Shown in pieces: positions 35,050 through 47,560 of a stretch of 64,000 nt of DNA. Numbering within the stretch: the stretch's first letter is position 1; every line of letters starts with the position of its first letter. The stretch covers positions 248,001 through 312,000 of the forward strand of contig JAMXBD010001407.1 in the NCBI GenBank assembly GCA_024138025.1, in the 5' to 3' direction. Position numbers and translations under genes: made by a program. This DNA comes from Combretum micranthum (lineage: Eukaryota; Streptophyta; Magnoliopsida; Myrtales; Combretaceae). Below the pieces are notes generated by a model. The model saw only the letters and a list, made by a program, of their open reading frames with translations. It made no database searches and was not told the origin of the DNA.

Positions 35050-36027
35050 ACAATGGAAGCTAAAGTAACAAAGGGTATAAAAAGAAAGTGGACAGTTATT
35101 AAAGACAATGCACTAGTTGAGTGTTTGGTGGAATTGTACAACAATGGAACACATAATGTTGACACTGGCTTTAGGAGTGGATATCTCAATGAATTAGAGA
35201 GGACGCTTCTCATCAAGCTACCCAATTGTGGTTTGAAAGCAAAACCATATATTGAATCACGCATTAGAACCTTGAAGAAAGATTGGAGTATAGTTTATGA
35301 CATGGTCTATGGGAAAACAACTAGTGGGTTTAGATGGGATTCGGTCCGGAAGATGGTGATTGCTGAGAAGCAAGTATGGGATGCATACTCATTTCTCTAA
35401 TATTATATTATATAGAGATGGTGAGGATTTGATGTTGTCTTGTAATGATCTTCTTAATGTTTTTAATATTTTTTTTTAATTTGCAGAGCCATAGAGATGC
35501 TATTGTTTTTATGAATAAGAGCTTCCCTTACCTAGAAGAGCTCTCTATGATATATGGAAAAGATCGGGCCACGGGTCAAGATGCACAAACTACTGAGGAT
35601 GTCATTGAAGAGCTGAATAGAGAAGAAGCAACAATACAAGATGTTGCAGTTGAGTTGCCAATGAGATGAAGAAGACGATCACTCATCTCATCATAGTGTT
35701 ACTTATTCTAGTACAAAAAGGAAGCGAAGCTTATTTAAAGATGGAGCAATATCTAAGCTATCATCTGTTATTAAAAGCTTTGAGACTGGCATGAGGGATA
35801 TGAAGAAGAGTATTGATCGTGCTGTGAAGCGTTTGTCAGATGATGAAGGAAGAAGGGAAGTGAAAAGATTAAACAAATTTCTTCGAACAATTAAGGGTCT
35901 AACACAACAAGGGTTGAAAGCTGCTTTGATCAAGTTGCCTAAGCAGAAGGACAATTTAGCTATGCTTTATGAACTTGAATCAAAAGATCGTTTGGATTAT
36001 GTTAGGGACATTTTGGAGTTCGCATAA
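35050..36027 (+). pseudogene. Harbinger Myb/SANT-like DNA-binding protein, frameshifted
   Basis: PIF/Harbinger elements carry a second protein that binds element ends and helps bring transposase into the nucleus. Exon 1 begins at ATG 35050 and has a Myb/SANT-like trihelix (KRKWTVIKDNALVECLVEL, IESRIRTLKKDWSIVYDM, GFRWD, VWDAY). It runs into a TAA at 35398-35400 where an intron would be expected. The second part starts after a TTTGCAG border at 35486 (SHRDAIVFMNKSFPY). A one-base frame change near 35660 moves the C-terminal part into another frame, which stays open to TAA at 36025-36027 (KRKRSLFKDG, LSDDEGRREVKRL, ELESKDRLDYVRDILEF). The C-terminal half would be largely helical. It lies 217 bp after the transposase, on the same strand. 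Confidence 0.78.
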
Positions 36028-36746
36028 TGTCAATTGGATTACATTAGGTTGCTTTTGATCACCTTAGTCACATTTTAGAGTCCATATAGTGTGGGAACTC
36101 ATGAATTGGATTATGTTGGGTTGCTTTTGGATACTTACTTTTATCGATCCTTTTTTGATATGTTGATGCTTTTGGATACATTTTATGATATACTATAACG
36201 AATGAAGTTGCACTATTGTATAAATCATTTTTCATCATATTATTGATGAGATTAAATTTTTAGCTTATTGGAATTAAAATTTAGGTTTTTTTAATATTCC
36301 CGTGTCTTATATTGATAACATCATTTTTAACTTTGTACTTTCCTTTATTTCATGTAATACCTATACCATATATAATATAATAATGAAATTAAATTTTCTA
36401 TTAATATATATAGAATCTATTTTACATATAATAATATATTATATATTTATAAATATCAATATTAAAATATATATTAATATATATTAAATATATAAATATA
36501 TGTTTAATTATATATCGTGTAAAATATAAATTAATACATATATTAAAGACAAGGGCATTTTTGGTATTTGTCTTATCAATTAATGAGCTATTCATTGTTT
36601 TAATTCAATCAAGTGAACAATGTATTAGCAATTCATTACATCCAAGTGAACAACATCATACATGTTCATAATTTATTACATTCTTATGCAATTCATTAGA
36701 AATGGCTATTCGTTACATTGCTTTTCCATTCAATGAAGTGAACGGG
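36028..36746 (+). other. Harbinger right end with subterminal repeats
   Basis: AT-rich, with TATA-type simple sequence at 36360-36540. The last 200 bases hold repeated AAGTGAAC and ATTCATTACAT motifs that mirror the left end. The terminus ends GAAGTGAACGGG before the TAA target duplication. Confidence 0.75.
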
Positions 36747-36771
36747 TAAGAGTAGAGTGTGGAATCCAAAT

Positions 36772-36904
36772 ATGGTGTTGGCAGTGAAGCCCAAGATGAT
36801 GGAGCCCGGACCCACTCCCACCATGGTTGAAGCTGATGAAACAACACATAGAATTGAGAAGGAAAAGAAGAAAGGAGGCCTCAAAACAATGCCATTTATT
36901 CTTG
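36772..36904 (+). pseudogene. NPF3.1-like transporter, exon 1 (copy B)
   Basis: First exon of the host NPF gene. Its start at ATG 36772 corresponds to 3081 in copy A. It encodes the N-terminal tail with a lysine-rich stretch and GGLKTMPFIL, the canonical NPF opening before helix 1. The donor G|GTGATG at 36905 is intact and joins in frame to exon 2 at 51849, giving IL-A-NEICDRFA. The exon itself is undamaged, but its promoter lies about 30 kb upstream, beyond the Harbinger nest. Confidence 0.85.
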
Positions 36905-38947
36905 GTGATGACAAAAGTTCGTTACGCTATTTTCTCTCGTCAACAAAAGCTAGATAAATCATGCTCTTTCTTTTCATGTTACTTTCAGTATCTGTCGTGA
37001 GTAAATTATATGAAGCTCTAATCATAAGCTCTTCCCTATCCCTGAAAGCAATCAAATTCACATGATTTATCATACATACTGTGAGTCTACTAGAATAATC
37101 AACCAATTAAAGAAAATGTTAATAAGCGCTTCATGTGTGTAAGAACTTCTTGTATGTGCTTTTGGATTTGGATCCTTAGATTTCTTTTCATTGATATATT
37201 TTTTTTATTTAAAATTTTGAATTGTAATATAACATGTGACATCATTTTAAAAAGATAAACTAATAAAAATTGAAGAAAGTACAAAAATGATTCCATTAAT
37301 TTCTTATAAACTATTATATTTGCTTGGACAGTTGTTGATAAAACTCATAAATAAATTGGACACGAAGAAACGATCAGACAGTATAGGGACAGCAAAAGTT
37401 AAATATTGAGGCCATTGGTAGTTGTGACTTGTGTAAGTGCACATTCAATGACTTCACACTTAATGGGGATATGGCTTCTCACCAGAATATATCACTGATC
37501 TTATAATTAAATTTCTTATAAAAAAAACTAGCATAAAAATTATTAATTTTAATTATGGTTGGAATATATTTGAATTTTTTTTATATCAAAATATTTAATG
37601 ATGTAATATAACCGTAGCTGTTATAACCATTACGTAATTATAAAATTTCTCCATTCTTAGTTATGGCATACTTTAAAGTAGGATTATTACTCCAACCATT
37701 ACAGCTTGACATGAATTATCGTCCAAGTTTCCCCCACCTGGAATATGCTTGAACATAGACGGTGCAATGTCTTTTTGTCCTCTTTGTCAATTAGATAAAT
37801 TGTTAATGGCCATTCGCCGGTTCCGAAAGATTACGCATCCATGATCTTGAAATCGGGCAATAGTATGCATTTATAGATAATATTTATGATTTAAATTTGT
37901 AAAGGCGTGTTTGTTTTTTATACTTAAAATAGAACATGCTTTATTATTATTAATATTAAGTTGGAAGATGATAATATACTAATTTGAAAAGGACTAGATT
38001 TTAGCTTAACATGACGGTTTTCACGATTTATTACTTTTATCAACTTCTATTTTGTTTATTTTGTCTTTTTCCAAGTCCCTTTGGCCATAATTTCAGTGCA
38101 TTTGTGCGAGCAGCATCTAATGACACTTAAGTGAGTGCTTGTTAAATACTCTTTGGAATAGAATAAACAGAAATATGGGTGGGATAGATCACAGATCTTA
38201 GATGAATCAATATAATTAGTTTATGTCGTTTTCCGCTATCATAATGGCATTTATGCGGACCTTACTACTTTATTTTATTACACATCAAATGAATGCATTA
38301 GTTATCTATCTAAAACTTTAAGCTGGCTTGATGAAACATTTTAGTAAATAATTTTTTACTAGTATAAAATCATGTACAGATTAAACTTATTAGTCCATCA
38401 TCTAATTAATTATTAAGATTTTTGTTGTCTTAATTTTTATATCCTTATCAATGAGTAGACCATAGATCGATGATTTTATTGATTGGATGATTATACAATA
38501 TATTAATATTATTCAAGAAATTAAATTTTATTTTATTAATCTATAATTTTTTTGGAAGGAGAATAAAATCTTATTGATTCTATTAGAAGATTAATGTTCA
38601 TAGATTATTGAGTTTGAATGTCACTGTTTATTAATTTACCACAAACCAAACCAGCAATTCTACTCTCCCCATACTTACCCCCAATCACCAGAAGCACCAT
38701 CATAGACATCAGCATGGGGTGGTTTCGAACTGCGAATCGCCCCGAACAGTCCCCTGTGGTTATGAACCTTCGAAGAACCTGCCAAAACCAGTGGTTCAAC
38801 TAGGTCGGGAACCGCTATTCCAAACCCGAAACCGGCTGTTCTAACCTACCGCATATAGAAATTAAAAAAAAAAAAAACAGATCACGGAATGAATTGAGGG
38901 GTGGAACTGGGAGCGTGGGGGCGAGGGGGCTTGGGGGTGTTTTGGGT

Positions 38948-38971
38948 GGGGGGGGGGGGGGGGGGGGGGGG
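38948..38971. repeat. 24-base G tract
   Basis: An uninterrupted G run near the left end of the hAT element, within a G-rich stretch from 38896 to 38992. Confidence 0.9.
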
Positions 38972-39601
38972 TTGTTGTTTGGTGGGGGGTGGTGGCCTCT
39001 GTATTACAAATGCAATTTAAAAAAAAAAAAAAACAAAAAGTCAAGATTTTCGGCAATTTAAATGGAGAATTGAGGAGAAGGGCCTTGCACCGTGCAGTAT
39101 TATATCCGAAAAAAAGAAGGAAAACAACAAAATCACAAAAATTTGAGGGGTTGAAAAATCATGAACAGCTGGGGAACGTTTGTGCACTGTTTTGTAAATT
39201 GGAAAAGTAATCGAATCGGACAACTTCATTGCATTGTTTTTGCAAATTGTTGGACTGTGATGAATCAGACAACTTGTTTTGTTATTTTTTACACACGTAA
39301 GGAGCTCTATAAATATACGAGTTTGATTCAAAAAACTATCAAACTTTCAAAAGCTTGTAACCACCTTCACAGATTGAGTTTCGCTAAATTATTAATCATT
39401 CCCGTGTTGAAAATATCAGACGTTCCTGTGTTTGATATTGCTTGTTATTTTGTAGACTATCTTGTACGAGAGGGTTACCTAGTAACACTTATTTATCGTG
39501 TTTAATCTTAAATTTTCAATTCTTTTAATACCACCCCTCATATTAGTACCTACTCATTGTTGAATAAATCAATGGGTTCCTTTTTCTTTGATGGTTCATA
39601 A

Positions 39602-42600
39602 AAAAAATCTGCAAAGAAAGAAAAATTAAAGGCGAAGCTACCCGAGTGCCAGCAAGAACCCACTATCAATATAGATGAGGATGTTGATTGCTATGACTTT
39701 AATGAGCCTTGGGTGTCCGACTTTCATTTCATACCTGACCAATTCCCTCCGATTCCACCAGGTTTCGAGACAGCCAATCCGGTTTACCATCAACAAGGGT
39801 ATGATGGTAATGACTCCCAAGATCCAGAAATGGAACAACTACTACAACATAAAGCCGAGGATTATGACGGTTTGGATGAAGAAATAGACCCCTCCATTGA
39901 GGCAAACCCATCCACAAAGCCACCTCGACCATATAAGTCTAATATGTTCACTAAACATTTTAGGAAGGTCGAAGGGCCAGATGGGAAGACTAGGGCGCAT
40001 TGTAATTATTGCAACGCAAACTATGCCTTTTCCAAAGGAGATGGATATCGTAGTCTTTCCAAACATCACAAGTCGAAGCATCATAGTGAGTATGGTTTGG
40101 ATCCATCACAACAACAAATATCACGATCGGTGTAACATCCTAAATTAAGGCATTACAACCTACCACGTATCCCTCTCTTAAAAGAGACACGCAAAGGCTC
40201 TAAATCTCAATACCACAAAATATAAACATATAGAAATCTCCATGAACCCACATTTAAGGGTACGCCAGATGGAACAAAACCCACGAAACCTGTGATTTAT
40301 AACTTTCAAATATTTCTTGTAATATAAACTAAATCCGAGTTGGCAAAACCAAAGCCAACGATAATCCAAAAAAGATCTAACTTCCAACTTAAAATCATAT
40401 AATCCTATTTAATAAACTATTACATAAAAACCAATACTTTAAATTCTCAAAAAGATAAATAATCAAAATATTTTTTTTTTAAATACAGTGTAGTCAGGCC
40501 CAGCATCACCATCCTCGTGATCAAAATACAAGTCATAACTAGATAAGTCATAAACAATATCTCCATCACCTGTACCTGAAAAAGAAAAGAATGAGCGAAA
40601 ACGCCCAATGCGCCAGTCCACAAACAAAATGCAAATGCACAAACAACATGTATATATACGTGCAACTAACTAAATGCAAACAACAGGATTATTATCTTCA
40701 TTTAGCCTGCAAAACAACACAGTTCAGAATCATAGATCTCTGATCCCAAACCTGGAGTTACTTAGACTCCTAAAAAACAACCAGATATCGAAAATAAATA
40801 ATTATATACATATATTGGTGAATGGGTACTCCCTAAACACCCGCGGCTATGCTACCAATAAACCTATATCTACCGGAATCATCTCCAAGTGCAACTCCAC
40901 TAGGGACAATGACACACAAGGATCATCAGGGTACCTCACCATTATCACTGTCTACCAAGTCTTTACTGGTCAAAGCCAATGACATCCAGAAAAACAAATT
41001 AGGCCAAATAGAATTAAGTTCATTTATATATCTGTTCCTATAAGCAACAATAAAAAAAACTAAACCTGCAAGCAAATACAACAAACAAGTAAAGGTTGTA
41101 TCTTTTCTAATTCCAGGAATAATCTTTCCAAATCCACAATTTTCTTAAAAACATCAAGAAATCTCCCAATCTCTTGAATATAACATATAACAAGAACAAT
41201 ATATAAATCATCACATCAAAACCCTAATTATCCAATTCTCCAAAATCATCCAAAACCCTAACCTCTCAAGAAATCACAACTGCAGAATCTCTTCGATTAA
41301 TTCCCTAGAAAACCCAAATCTCCACAAAACTCTAATCGCATAAATCAACAAATACAAACAAATCCATCATTCTAATTCGATCTTTTAATGAATCTATGAT
41401 TTAGAGAATGAAAACTTACTTTGATTTGACTCTAAATCCAGAAAAATTGCCAAAGACCGCAAAGAAACCGTAACCCTGGAACATCACCAATTATGAACGA
41501 ACAAAACCCTAAATCAGAAATCAATTCGATGAAATCTACATATGTAATTAAGGGATTTAATTACCTTGAATGGATCTCAAATTCCTAATCGTTCTCCTCA
41601 AAATTTAAATCTAATCTTCAATCTTCCTTAAACACCCACTCTTCAGATCTCCAAGAAAATTAGAACCGTTTCTCCAATTCTTCTTAAAAACAAAAGAAAA
41701 TCCTAAGATAATTCATAGATTGAAAAAACTTTAAAGGAAAGATATGATTTTGATTACCTGAATTCGATCTTCCAAGATCTCCTTTGACCAATGGAATCAA
41801 ATCTCCAAACCCATATGTATGTTTTCCAATTCTATCATAAATTCAATAATCAAACCCTAAGAAATCTAATAATCCATAATATCTTAAAAAAAAAAAAGTG
41901 ATTCAGTTACCTGATCTGGACTTCTGAATCCTTTGGCGACTATAAACTCTCAAAGAATAAGAATCTAGGTTTAGGGTTTTGTTGGAGAAAAGACAAAAAA
42001 AGAATATATAGGAATTTGTGACTTTTCATCTTCCGTCATGTGTCTGTCATGCGACCAAAATTGTATTAAAATTAGATTTTGTTGACAAATTTAACTTTAT
42101 AATTTATATCAATGGACACTTTTATCCTTCTTTATGTAATATTAACTTGTATATTACAATCGAGTTCCAAGAAGGAAGCAAGGCTATGGCATTTCAATGA
42201 AGAACAGTGTCATGATGCCATGGTGCAAATGATAAGCGGGTTGCATTTGGGTTTTAATGCAAGCACAAATGAAGATTTTGTTTATTACCACTAAGAAACT
42301 CTACAGCCACAAGCACCTAAATCGAGTGCTATGACAATGAAACGACATTGTCTAAAAATGTACCGCAAGGGCAAAGGACAGCTCCAAGGAATTTTTGCTG
42401 ATCTCGATACATGTGTGTCCATCTGTTCCGACATTTGGACTGATAGATGGGGTGAAAGTTCGTATATGGGGATTACATCTCATTGGATTGATAGACATTG
42501 AGTAATGTAAAAGAGATTGATTGCATTACGAAAAATGGATGGATCCCATACAACTCAAAACATATATGCGACAATACGAACAATTCTTGATGAGGGTTGA

Positions 42601-43900
42601 CAGAAAAAAAATTTTCAATAGGATTCAACAATGCTGCAGCAAATACAGCAAGTATTTCAGACCTTGAGTCGTTATGCCAACCAACGCTTGGGGGAACCTT
42701 TTTTCACTTAAGATGTGTATGTCACATCTTAAATTTATGTGTGAAGGATGGAATGAATTCTTTAAAAATCCGTACATCTCCCATAAAAGCTTTGGTTGAC
42801 TACATTACCGACCATCCATCTATCAATAGAGAATGGCGGAAATGGTATGGTGTGCTTGGCCAAAAGCTGAGAAAATTCAAAAGCTTCTAGTTAGCACGGT
42901 ATCATATAAGGAATTGCTATGTAGTTTCACCATTGCACATGTACCAAACATACTATTGCATCCTAATGAATGGAACTTCTGTAGCAACTTGTTGCAGCTG
43001 TTGAAGGTCTTCTATGACTGCATAAATGTTTTCCCATGTGTACAATCCCAGTGTCTATCTCTTTACTGGAGGCCTGCAACATCATCGGGACACTCCAACA
43101 TGTAAGATGTGATCCAATTTTGCAAATGTGTGTTAACGATATGATTCGCAAGTGGTTGAAGTATTATAGGGAAATTCCTATGATATACAACGTGGCATGG
43201 TTGTTGGATCCACACAATAAAGTTGAGGGACTTCGCGAAGTCCTGGATTACTATTATGAACATGTGGACAAGTTGTCAGACACTCAAGACATTTATGCAA
43301 TTTCTGCTAATAATTTCGTGAAAGAGAAAAGTAATGTGCTGTTAAACTTATATTCTTAATTTAGTAGCACATATAGTGGACAAATACCCACTAGTACAAC
43401 AACCCTAAGTAATGCCCCTATATCAACCACCGTGGAGAAGCCCGAAGTGGTGCTCCAACACCAGTGGTTCAAAAAGCACCATAGCATAGGCGGCAGTGGA
43501 TCAGACTCAGAGATTGGCAAGTACTTAAACACGACATTCGAGTTTGGTGACATGGTGGATGCATACAACTTTGCCATCCTAGACTGGTGGAAACGTCACT
43601 AGGAGACGTTTCCAATACTATCTCGAATCGCTAGATAAGTATTGGCTGCACCTGCTTCAACTGTGGCAGTTGAGCAAGCATTCAGCATTGCTGGGGCAGC
43701 AGCTGGATGAGCATAGGTCCTAGTATAATCCTGTGACGGTTGAGGCACTAGCTTGCAACTATGATTGGACTTGTGCAGAACGACGGTAACAAGACTTGAA
43801 GGACTACTCAAGTAAGGAAGAAGAGTATTTCAGTGACTTCAACTCATCTGCGGAAAGCACAGCTGCAACCTCTCCGGGGACTAGTCTAAGTCAATGAGCA
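39602..43900 (+). pseudogene. hAT transposase with BED zinc finger, broken
   Basis: It would excise and insert the element. The first part, open from 39602 to 40130, has an acidic, proline-rich lead, then the BED finger (SNMFTKHFRKVEGPDGKTR, CNYC, and a histidine pair in HHKSKHHSEYG). A 2 kb solo LTR interrupts it. Coding resumes in frame at 42163 (KKEARLWHFNEEQ). A TAA follows at 42292-42294, then ICSDIWTDRWGESSYMGITSH, and in another frame LGGTFFHLRCVCHILNLCVKDG. A later segment reads IYNVAWLLDPHNKV (43036-43359). The dimerisation zone near 43620-43700 (LAAPASTVAVEQAFSIAG) carries several stops. The element is non-functional. Confidence 0.82.
40131..42158 (-). mobile_element. Solo LTR of a Ty3/Gypsy-type element inside the hAT transposase
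   Basis: It runs TGTAACATCC...GTATATTACA, 2028 bp, with target duplications ATCGG (40126-40130) and ATCGA (42159-42163), one mismatch. Removing it and one target copy rejoins the hAT reading frame. No internal retroelement genes are present, so it is a solo LTR. Minus orientation is inferred from an Alu-like CGTTTTCGCTCATTC stretch that reads like Tekay-type LTRs in reverse. Confidence 0.72.
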
Positions 43901-44366
43901 TTGAGTTTACATTTAATCGATTGATATTATTCTACCATAGTTGTTGGTGTTGTAGCCAAGGTTAATGAACTGTGTGATTCTAGTTAGTTATTTATTATTG
44001 TAATAGTTAGTGTGTTCATGTTGTTGTGGAGGTAATATGTAATGTTTGGCACAATGAAATTTACTCGTCATCGTTTGCATGTATATTAATCAACTACTAT
44101 GTGTTCCGTAATTGTGTTTATTATTTGCTAACCATTATATTTTATTTGGAAAATTTTAAATGTTTATTTTGGGTATAAATAAGTTGTAATTGCTTTTGTT
44201 GATTTTAGGGTTTTTTTTTCATTTTGTTGATCAATTAAAAAAAAAAACCTGTTTCACGGTTCGCGTGGAACTGGAATTAAAACCGCTAGACCGTGAACTG
44301 CCCCGGCTCTAGCGGTTTCGGTTTGGGTCTGGAACCAGCCCAAACGTGCTGATGTCTACACCATTA

Positions 44367-45924
44367 ACACCAACACCAACACAGATGAACCCATTACAGG
44401 CCCCATTTTAGACGTTATTTGCAATGGCCTTGCATTCCAGGCCTCATTTTGGATGTTGTGGGCATTGAAATGTTCATTTTGTTTACCTTTTCTTCCTTTT
44501 TCCCCTCTTTTCTATTTAATTTTTTCTTATTTTATCCTTTGCTCTTAATTGTATTGTTTATTTTCAACCAGAGTTCCGAAAAGGAAGTAAGGGGTACACT
44601 AGATCTTTCTCTCTTTATGTAATTTTTTCATCTTTTTTAAAACTTCCTTAATAATTTAACGATTTATCATATCACAAGCTTTATTTATAATTTCAAACAA
44701 TTTAAATTTATATCCAGAAATATTCAAAAATACCATAAATATAGATTTAAAATTCTTCCAATGACTATTCTAAATTTTTTAACACATAGTTTTTAATTAC
44801 TTACACAATATTAATATTAAAGACTTCAAAAAAAAAAAAAAATGAATGAATTGAGATGATCTTTTATTTCTATATGGTTGTTGAAATTGAAAAACATAGT
44901 ATTAATAAAATATATATAAAAGCGGTTGTAAGATCCGTTGATGCAAGTTTAAAAATTAAGATAATCAAACTCATATTGCATGTATTACATTATGTTATTA
45001 GTAAATTGTGAAAGATATAATGTTTATAGTAAGATTCTTTCCTTTTTTTTTTTGTTGTACTTATATTAGTTATAATTCTTGATTTATCTAATTCTTTTGA
45101 ATAGGAAAGGAAATATGATACTAATAATTTAGTCAATTTATATTAAATATTGTGGACCTATTTGGGGGCAAGGGATCTTGCTCCTAAAATATTTTAGGTA
45201 GTATTTTATTTGTGATTATTTTAATAAATTTATTAGATTAGTTTATTATAAATAATATGATTTTTTATATTACTAATCATAAAATGTATAAATAAAGCAA
45301 TTTCTCAAAATAGCTATTCATGAGATTAATTTATAAATATATGTGTATATATATATATTTAGAAGTCATTTGGTGATTTTTACTTATACACAACATTTTT
45401 TATATTGCTTACTATATTTTTATTATTTTAATAAAAGAAACATCTTATATGGAAAGTTTATCTTATAAATATAGGTAACTATCATAAAAATAATATAATT
45501 AAAAATAACTTTTTTATCCATGTGATATTTTAGTGAGTATCGAAGCACGCATCGAAAATTATCTTTTATATTATAGTAATTTAAATACATACTATTCAGT
45601 ATTCACAATATCATATGTTTTTCTTTGTTGAATAATTTATGATAATGAAAAACTTAAAATATGTACTACAATTACGATAAAAAAATGAACATTTTATGAA
45701 TAAATTCAATTTCAACTGAATAAAATGAAAGACCAGTCCTCCCAACATAACAATTCTGCATCCGTCTTTGAACACTAACATGCCATGCTACAACAACCAC
45801 CACCTGACCATTGTGTCACTACTATCACCACCTCCTACTACCACCATCTTCACCACACCACTGTTCCATCGCCGTCGCCAAGACCTTACCTCCAGGCTCT
45901 GGCACATCCTGCCAATACTACTGC
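44367..45924 (+). other. AT-rich intron 1 sequence between hAT and Reina-like elements
   Basis: No gene or defined element seen. Mostly short, AT-rich frames. Confidence 0.6.
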
Positions 45925-45929
45925 CACTA

Positions 45930-46558
45930 TGTTATACATGCCAACAGAAGACAACGAAGGAGTCCAAGATATTTAGCTAACTATGTTAATTAGACATTGT
46001 TTAGTCATAACTGAACAAAATACATGTATAGCCAGTTCATAGTATGAGCAACAAAAAAACAAGAACAGCTGCATAGGCCAGCTCATAATAGGAACAACAT
46101 AGTATAGCTGTACTTTTCATAATATGTTGTAACTGTCTCAGATCTGGAGACTCATAAATAACAACATGAAAAGCAAAAGAAAGACAAGTTTTACCCTCAT
46201 AAATTAGCAAGAGCAAGGAGTCATCTGGAGACTCAAAAATCTAGCAGATCTACAAACCCTGACCTTCTTATTTCTCTCACAAACACAAAACCAACGAAAC
46301 AGAGCATTAGATATATAAACATAAGAAATACACATAATGAAACACTCAAATAAGCAGATCTTCTTTTCTTTTAGAGATTAGCGAATTGATTTCTAGGTAG
46401 CAAGGAAATCCTAGAAAGTTTCAGAGAGTAAGAGAAGTTAAAGAGTGTACCTAAACAAGTTGAGGTTTAAGGCGGAATGAGTATTTGTTTTGAGTAAAAG
46501 AAGATTTTAATTCCTAAGGTTCTTTTGGACTAAATCCGGCCATACACGTGGGTTAAGA
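45930..46558 (+). repeat. Reina-like 5' LTR
   Basis: Matches 51014-51640 over its length. The sequence right after it (ATTTGGTGCTTTCATTG) is in the primer-site position, but I cannot assign the tRNA. Confidence 0.92.
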
Positions 46559-46560
46559 AT

Positions 46561-47560
46561 TTGGTGCTTTCATTGCTTTCTCATTCCGTAGCCTTGGCAG
46601 ATGGAACTAGAGGTATTTCTTCACTACAAGAAGATTTGCAGCAACATGAAAGTAAGATTTCTTCATTAGAATCTAAAACTAATAGGTTGCTTTCTGATAT
46701 GTCTCAAGTGTTACAATTTGTAAAAATGCAAATGGAGAATCAGACTACTCATAATAATACTATTAGTTCATCCTTTTCTGCATGTCATCATGATGATCTT
46801 CGATTTTCTTATATAAGGAATATCAAGTTGGAACTTCCAAAATTTTCGGGCTCTAATCCTCTTCCATGGACATTTCAAGCCAATCAATTCTTTGATTTTC
46901 ATAATGTTCGTGAAACTAAATGATTAAAACTAGCTTCTTTTGGCATGGAAGACAAAGCTTTGGACTGGTATCAATGGTTATACAAAATGGTTTGTTATAT
47001 ATGGTCTGCTTTCATCAAAGCCTTAGAGACTAGATTTGGTCCCTCATTGTTTAATGATTATCAAGGCAAACTATCAAAACTAGTTCAAACTATTTCTGTT
47101 ATGACTATCAACATGCTTTTGAGTCTCTTTTCTAATCATGTAATGGACTATTGAAGATTTTCTTAAGAGTTGCTTTATTTCAGGTCTTAAACCTTATTGC
47201 AATAAGAGGTTTTAGCTTGTCAACCTACTTCTCTTTTGCATGCTATTAGCCTTGCCAAATTACTGAATCCAAATTTAACCACTTCCACAATTTTCAAAAA
47301 CCTCTTCTTTCTTCTCAACCTCATTCCTCATATAAACCTGCTATTCAATCTTCTTATACACCTCCTTCTTCTATATTTTCCAAACCTTAATCTTTGTTTC
47401 TATACTTCATCCTCTTCTTCTACTATTCTAAAAAGCCTTTACCTTTAAAAAGCTTTCTCCTACAGAAATGGCATTCAAAAGAAAAAGTGTTTGTGTTTCA
47501 ATTGTCATGAGAAATTTAGCAAGGGTCACATTTGTAAAGCTAAGTTTTTTATGATAATTC
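46561..47560 (+). pseudogene. Reina-like gag, frameshifted
   Basis: The gag frame is open from directly after the LTR. A coiled-coil-like segment with heptad leucines (HESKISSLESKTNRLLSDMS) precedes the capsid core (IKLELPKFSGSNPLPW). A TGA at 46921-46923 interrupts it, and the core resumes at 46945 (MEDKALDWYQWLY, FIKALETRFGPS). After further stops between 47150 and 47490, one zinc motif remains: CFNCHEKFSKGHIC near 47492-47535. The element cannot make Gag. Confidence 0.82.

Larger units (their letters stand above)
6399..36746 (+). mobile_element. PIF/Harbinger transposon, about 6 kb without its nested insertions
   Basis: The insertion is exact relative to copy A. The target duplication TAA is at 6396-6398 and 36747-36749, as expected for this superfamily, and removing the element restores a match to copy A (GATAAcAAGAGT). 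Both termini carry GTTCACTT in inverted orientation (left near 6405, right near 36736), set in imperfect terminal repeats, with more AAGTGAAC and ATTACAT repeats just inside. It encodes a DDE transposase and a Myb/SANT-like protein, both on the plus strand. An Athila element is inserted 378 bp from its left end. Confidence 0.85.
38703..44358 (+). mobile_element. hAT-superfamily DNA transposon
   Basis: The ends are TAGACATCAGCA and its inverted form TGCTGATGTCTA, flanked by 8-bp target duplications CACCATCA (38695-38702) and CACCATTA (44359-44366), which differ by one base. It encodes a BED-finger transposase, split by a solo LTR. A 24-base G tract lies at 38948-38971. Confidence 0.85.

Noticed and set aside
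35050..36027. Myb/SANT-like protein as a host transcription factor gene
   Set aside because: It lies between the transposase and the right end of the Harbinger element, on the same strand, and such a protein is a standard part of this superfamily.
38862..39331. Proline-rich and other minus-strand frames near the G24 tract
   Set aside because: The proline run is the reverse reading of the G tract; the others are shadows inside the hAT element's left region.
45768..45980. Three overlapping plus-strand frames rich in His, Pro, Thr and Ser
   Set aside because: All three frames are open because of CAC/CCA-type repeats. The segment runs into the Reina-like LTR and has no recognisable domain, so I treat it as intron sequence.
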